This document shows positions 42,238 through 44,648 of a DNA stretch of 44,648 bases, piece by piece; the first letter of the stretch is position 1; every line of letters begins with the position of its first letter. The notes beneath the pieces were generated by a model. That model ran no database searches. It worked only from the letters and a program-made list of their open reading frames with translations, and had not been told where the DNA came from. The position numbers and the translations under genes were made by a program. The stretch is from Spirochaetales bacterium. Its GTDB lineage: Bacteria; Spirochaetota; Spirochaetia; SZUA-6; RPPD01. The stretch covers positions 1 to 44,648 of the forward strand of contig JAFGJO010000021.1 of NCBI GenBank assembly GCA_016929065.1. Direction: 5' to 3'.

Positions 42238-43174
42238 ACGCATTAATAATCTTTCGTACAAGAGGGTGGCGCACCACATCCTGTTCGGTAAAAAACATGA
42301 TGCAGATTTCGTGAATGTGTTTCATCAGCTCAATTGCATGGAGCATTCCTGATTCCTTTTTTCTCGGCAGATCAATCTGGGTAATATCTCCGGTGACGAT
42401 TAATTTCGAACCGGCTCCAAGGCGTGTCAGAAGCATTTTCATCTGCTCACGGGTGGTATTCTGTGCTTCATCCAGTATTATAATACTTTCTGCCAGAGTG
42501 CGTCCACGCATATATGCAAGAGGAGCAATCTCCAGCTGTCCGCTGTCCTCAAGCTTTTTTACTCCCTCCTGGGTAATCAGATGCCACATTGAATCATAAA
42601 TCGGCCTGAGATAGGGATTGATTTTTTGTGCAAGATCACCTGGGAGATATCCAAGGCTCTCACCGGCTTCAACAACAGGCCTGGTAATCACAAGCCGTTT
42701 ATGTGTTCTTGAAAAAACAGCCTGCAGGGCTTTCGCAACAGCCAAAAAGGTCTTTCCGGTCCCGGCAGGTCCGGCACTGAAAATAATCTCATGCGTGTCG
42801 ATTGCATCCAGATATTTCGCCTGATTTTTACTTTTCGGATATATTTTTTTCCCCGCACCCGGAATACTGATATGCTGTTTTTTAAACAGCTGCGGTTCAT
42901 CCTTATCACCGGAATTCAGTGCTTTATGAATCGCCATAATAAGATCGGTCTCGGGCTCCTGCCCCATTTTGATAAAATCCTCAAGCTGCTCGATCATGCT
43001 TTTAAACAGGGTGTACTTGTTTGCATCATCGGTATCAAGTGATATCTCATTTCCGCGTACATAGAGCTTTACCCCTAAAAGCTCTTCCATGAGACTTATA
43101 TTTTTATCATTCACGCCGCATATTTCGTGGATATTTTCTTCACTGCCAAGGACGATTCGTGCCTTTTCTCTCAA
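42221..43174 (-). CDS. phoH: PhoH-like ATPase
   Basis: A 317-residue PhoH/YbeZ-type P-loop ATPase, thought to act with YbeY in RNA metabolism. Walker A is GPAGTGKT at residues 135-142, Walker B is SIIILDEAQN, and the family motifs TRPVVEAGESLGYLPGDL and VTGDITQIDLPR are intact. The start is a TTG at 43174 with GGAG 5-6 bases upstream and no in-frame ATG nearby. It is the first gene of the cluster. Confidence 0.96.
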   Translation of the reverse strand: MREKARIVLGSEENIHEICGVNDKNISLMEELLGVKLYVRGNEISLDTDDANKYTLFKSMIEQLEDFIKMGQEPETDLIMAIHKALNSGDKDEPQLFKKQHISIPGAGKKIYPKSKNQAKYLDAIDTHEIIFSAGPAGTGKTFLAVAKALQAVFSRTHKRLVITRPVVEAGESLGYLPGDLAQKINPYLRPIYDSMWHLITQEGVKKLEDSGQLEIAPLAYMRGRTLAESIIILDEAQNTTREQMKMLLTRLGAGSKLIVTGDITQIDLPRKKESGMLHAIELMKHIHEICIMFFTEQDVVRHPLVRKIINAYESEE

Positions 43175-43193
43175 ATAATCTCCTTTTATAACA

Positions 43194-43223
43194 ATATTAC
43201 AGACATCATTCAGGCAAAGTCAA
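43194..43223 (-). promoter_or_regulatory. Promoter of the phoH cluster
   Basis: Minus-strand TTGACT (43218-43223), an 18-base spacer and TAATAT (43194-43199) lie 19 bases upstream of the phoH TTG start. Confidence 0.55.
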
Positions 43224-43242
43224 CTCCTCTCGTTCATGAAAC

Positions 43243-43271
43243 TTGACAGTACAAACCAAAAAACCTATCAT
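43243..43271 (+). promoter_or_regulatory. Promoter of the protease gene
   Basis: TTGACA (43243-43248), exactly 17 bases, then TATCAT (43266-43271), 36 bases before the ATG at 43308. This is the closest match to the sigma-70 consensus in the window. Confidence 0.75.
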
Positions 43272-43307
43272 AGGGAAGTTTTTCAAATACTAAATGGAGG
43301 ACATTAA

Positions 43308-44573
43308 ATGAAAATTACAATAATAACAGCTATTCTGGCGGCTTTTATAAACCTATCCGCGTTCCCGGAAGCACCGGTGCAGAATATTGCGCCGCGGCCC
43401 GAGGTTCCCATGGTGGAAAAATCTGAAAAGGTAGGGGTTTCAAAAATTATCATGAAAATTCCGATCGGAACCATCTGGGCCCGTGTTAAAACCCCGTATG
43501 AAACACAGGATATTCCCTGGAAATCATCTTCATTTGAGGAGGAAGGGCAATTCAAGTCCATCGCAGCAAAACTGCTTCGCAACTATGGATATGACGTTTT
43601 GGAAGATTCCGATGACCTGTTTGGTACCGGCAGTGCCGCAAAGGCCCGGTTCCAGATTGCCGGCATCATCAGTAAAACATTTGTCGACCAGAATATTTAT
43701 TATCAAAGTGCGTGTACACCCGGCGCAGGTTCGATCGCTGTCAACTCCAAAGTGGAAATGGTTGCTGAATGGCAAATTTATGACAGCATCAAGGACAAGG
43801 TAATTCTGAAGATCGAAACGACCGGATATTATAAAAACGAGAAAGAAAAAGACCTTCAGGTAATTATTTTTGATACGTTTGAAGATACGTTTCTACGACT
43901 CATGGCGAATGCTGAATTTGTCAAGGCACTCACCGGAAAAAGCATTGACACAACGGAAAAACCCACAGACACCTCCCCTATTAAGGCGGGATACAGCCTG
44001 GACGGCCAAAAAACGAAAATGCCGTCGGGAATTTCAGATTTGTTTAAAAGCGTTGTGACCATCAAAGTCGGCGTCACTCATGGAACCGGAATGATTATCT
44101 CGGCGGATGGCTACATTCTCACCGCAGCACATGTGGTCGATGGAGCCGACAAAGTTGCCGTGGTCTTTGAATCCGGAGAGCAGGCGGAAGGCACTGTCAT
44201 CCGCCTGATCCGCACAAATGATTCTGCAATTATCAAGGTCAATAAAAAGAATTTGCCCTTTATTCCAATAGCAAAAGCTCAACCGCCGATCGGCAGTGAA
44301 GTATTTGTCATCGGGACACCACTTGATAAATCACTCTCATACAGTGTGACAAAGGGAATTATCAGCGGATACCGCGAAAAAAACGATATCAAGTATATTC
44401 AGACCGATACACCGGTAAATCCGGGGAATTCCGGCGGGCCGTTGATTGACGGGAACGGGTATATTATTGGAATTATCTCCAGCAAGCTGATGGGCCCCGG
44501 AGTTGAAAGCATCGGATTCGCGATTCCGGTACATGAGGCACTCAGGACCCTCAATATACAGAAAATCGAGTAG
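43308..44573 (+). CDS. Exported trypsin-like (HtrA-type) serine protease without PDZ
   Basis: A 421-residue protein. A signal peptide (MKITIITAILAAFINLSA) is followed by an N-terminal unknown domain (about 20-235) and a trypsin-like domain (about 245-421). The catalytic triad is complete: His275 (LTAAHVVDGA), Asp305 (TNDSAII) and Ser375 (NPGNSGGPL). The sequence stops soon after the final strand (VESIGFAIPVHEALRTL) with no PDZ domain. The last Glu codon and the TAG stop lie at the apparent 3' edge of a group II intron, so the native C-terminus may have been longer. GGAGG precedes the ATG by 7 bases. It probably works in periplasmic protein quality control. Confidence 0.88.
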   Translation: MKITIITAILAAFINLSAFPEAPVQNIAPRPEVPMVEKSEKVGVSKIIMKIPIGTIWARVKTPYETQDIPWKSSSFEEEGQFKSIAAKLLRNYGYDVLEDSDDLFGTGSAAKARFQIAGIISKTFVDQNIYYQSACTPGAGSIAVNSKVEMVAEWQIYDSIKDKVILKIETTGYYKNEKEKDLQVIIFDTFEDTFLRLMANAEFVKALTGKSIDTTEKPTDTSPIKAGYSLDGQKTKMPSGISDLFKSVVTIKVGVTHGTGMIISADGYILTAAHVVDGADKVAVVFESGEQAEGTVIRLIRTNDSAIIKVNKKNLPFIPIAKAQPPIGSEVFVIGTPLDKSLSYSVTKGIISGYREKNDIKYIQTDTPVNPGNSGGPLIDGNGYIIGIISSKLMGPGVESIGFAIPVHEALRTLNIQKIE

Positions 44574-44648
44574 GAGGCTGATGAAATAATTCATCAGCCG
44601 ACCTCTCACACCACCGTACGTACGGTTCCGTATACGGCGGTTCGTGAA
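44570..44648 (-). mobile_element. Group II intron, class C: domains V and VI, 3' end
   Basis: Read on the minus strand, 44610-44641 folds into a complete domain V. A lower stem CCGCCGUA / UACGGUGG (44633-44640 with 44611-44618), a two-base CG bulge (44619-44620), an upper stem UACG / CGUA and a GAAC tetraloop (44625-44628) can be drawn. The triad is CGC, which marks class C introns. Domain VI is a 10-bp hairpin, 44576-44585 with 44590-44599, without a clear bulged A. The intron should end at CCTCCTAC, about 44570 (uncertain by some bases). Its body, including any reverse transcriptase, lies outside the window. Confidence 0.75.

Noticed and set aside
1-44648. tRNA, rRNA, CRISPR arrays and insertion-sequence transposases
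   Set aside because: No cloverleaf, rRNA segment, regularly spaced repeat or transposase frame was recognised on either strand; the only mobile element is the intron end.

Overview
The window is 44.6 kb of moderate-GC bacterial DNA with dense, mostly operonic coding. The gene set suggests a free-living or sediment-type anaerobic member of the Spirochaetota. It has a diderm envelope (several small outer-membrane barrel candidates), superoxide reductase for oxygen defence, FeoAB ferrous iron uptake, an LplA/LplB/YtcP-type sugar transporter whose binding protein has no lipobox, FecR-like and TPR envelope proteins, and a phoH-pgpH-ybeY-corC cluster. The taxonomic assignment is inferred from gene content; no rRNA or other marker for it is present.

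Layout. 1-2428 (-): the 5' part of a very large secreted beta-rich surface protein, cut by the window edge. 2429-3111: a gene-free stretch carrying fragments of intergenic repeat families. 3112-6197 (-): a feoB-feoA-dtxR iron operon with a DtxR-type operator inside its promoter. 6370-8352 (+): a 7TM-PAS-GAF-GGDEF diguanylate cyclase. 8410-14548: a pectin-use locus (PL10 pectate lyase, two permeases, solute-binding protein, carbohydrate-binding lipoprotein). 14608-16791 (-): two small outer-membrane-type proteins and an M28 peptidase lipoprotein. 16906-18597 (+): glutaminyl-tRNA synthetase. 18606-21700 (-): two equal-length B12-binding radical SAM paralogues, separately transcribed, both with TATACGTATA palindromes in their promoters. 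21952-22380 (+): superoxide reductase. 22462-26817 (-): an AddB-like Fe-S nuclease and a FecR-barrel fusion. 27033-28016 (+): a CorA-family channel with GMS in place of GMN. 28013-32332 (-): an LCP-family protein, a Nudix hydrolase and two paralogous acidic secreted proteins. 32610-33116 (-): a coiled-coil protein. 33269-36551 (+): zwf-opcA-pgl, translationally coupled. 36565-38574 (-): a TPR protein. 38709-43174 (-): phoH-pgpH-ybeY-corC with overlapping genes. 43308-44573 (+): a trypsin-like protease. 44570-44648 (-): the 3' end (domains V and VI) of a class C group II intron, abutting and probably supplying the end of the protease gene.

How the genes work together. The iron operon is probably self-repressed. 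The pectin locus would cut homogalacturonan outside the cell or in the periplasm, import the oligomers, and may be controlled through a GTATAC-N3-GTATAC site. The zwf-opcA-pgl operon is the oxidative pentose phosphate entry. The most unusual elements are the radical SAM pair with shared palindromes, the intron at the protease terminus, and the tandem Asp-rich secreted paralogues.
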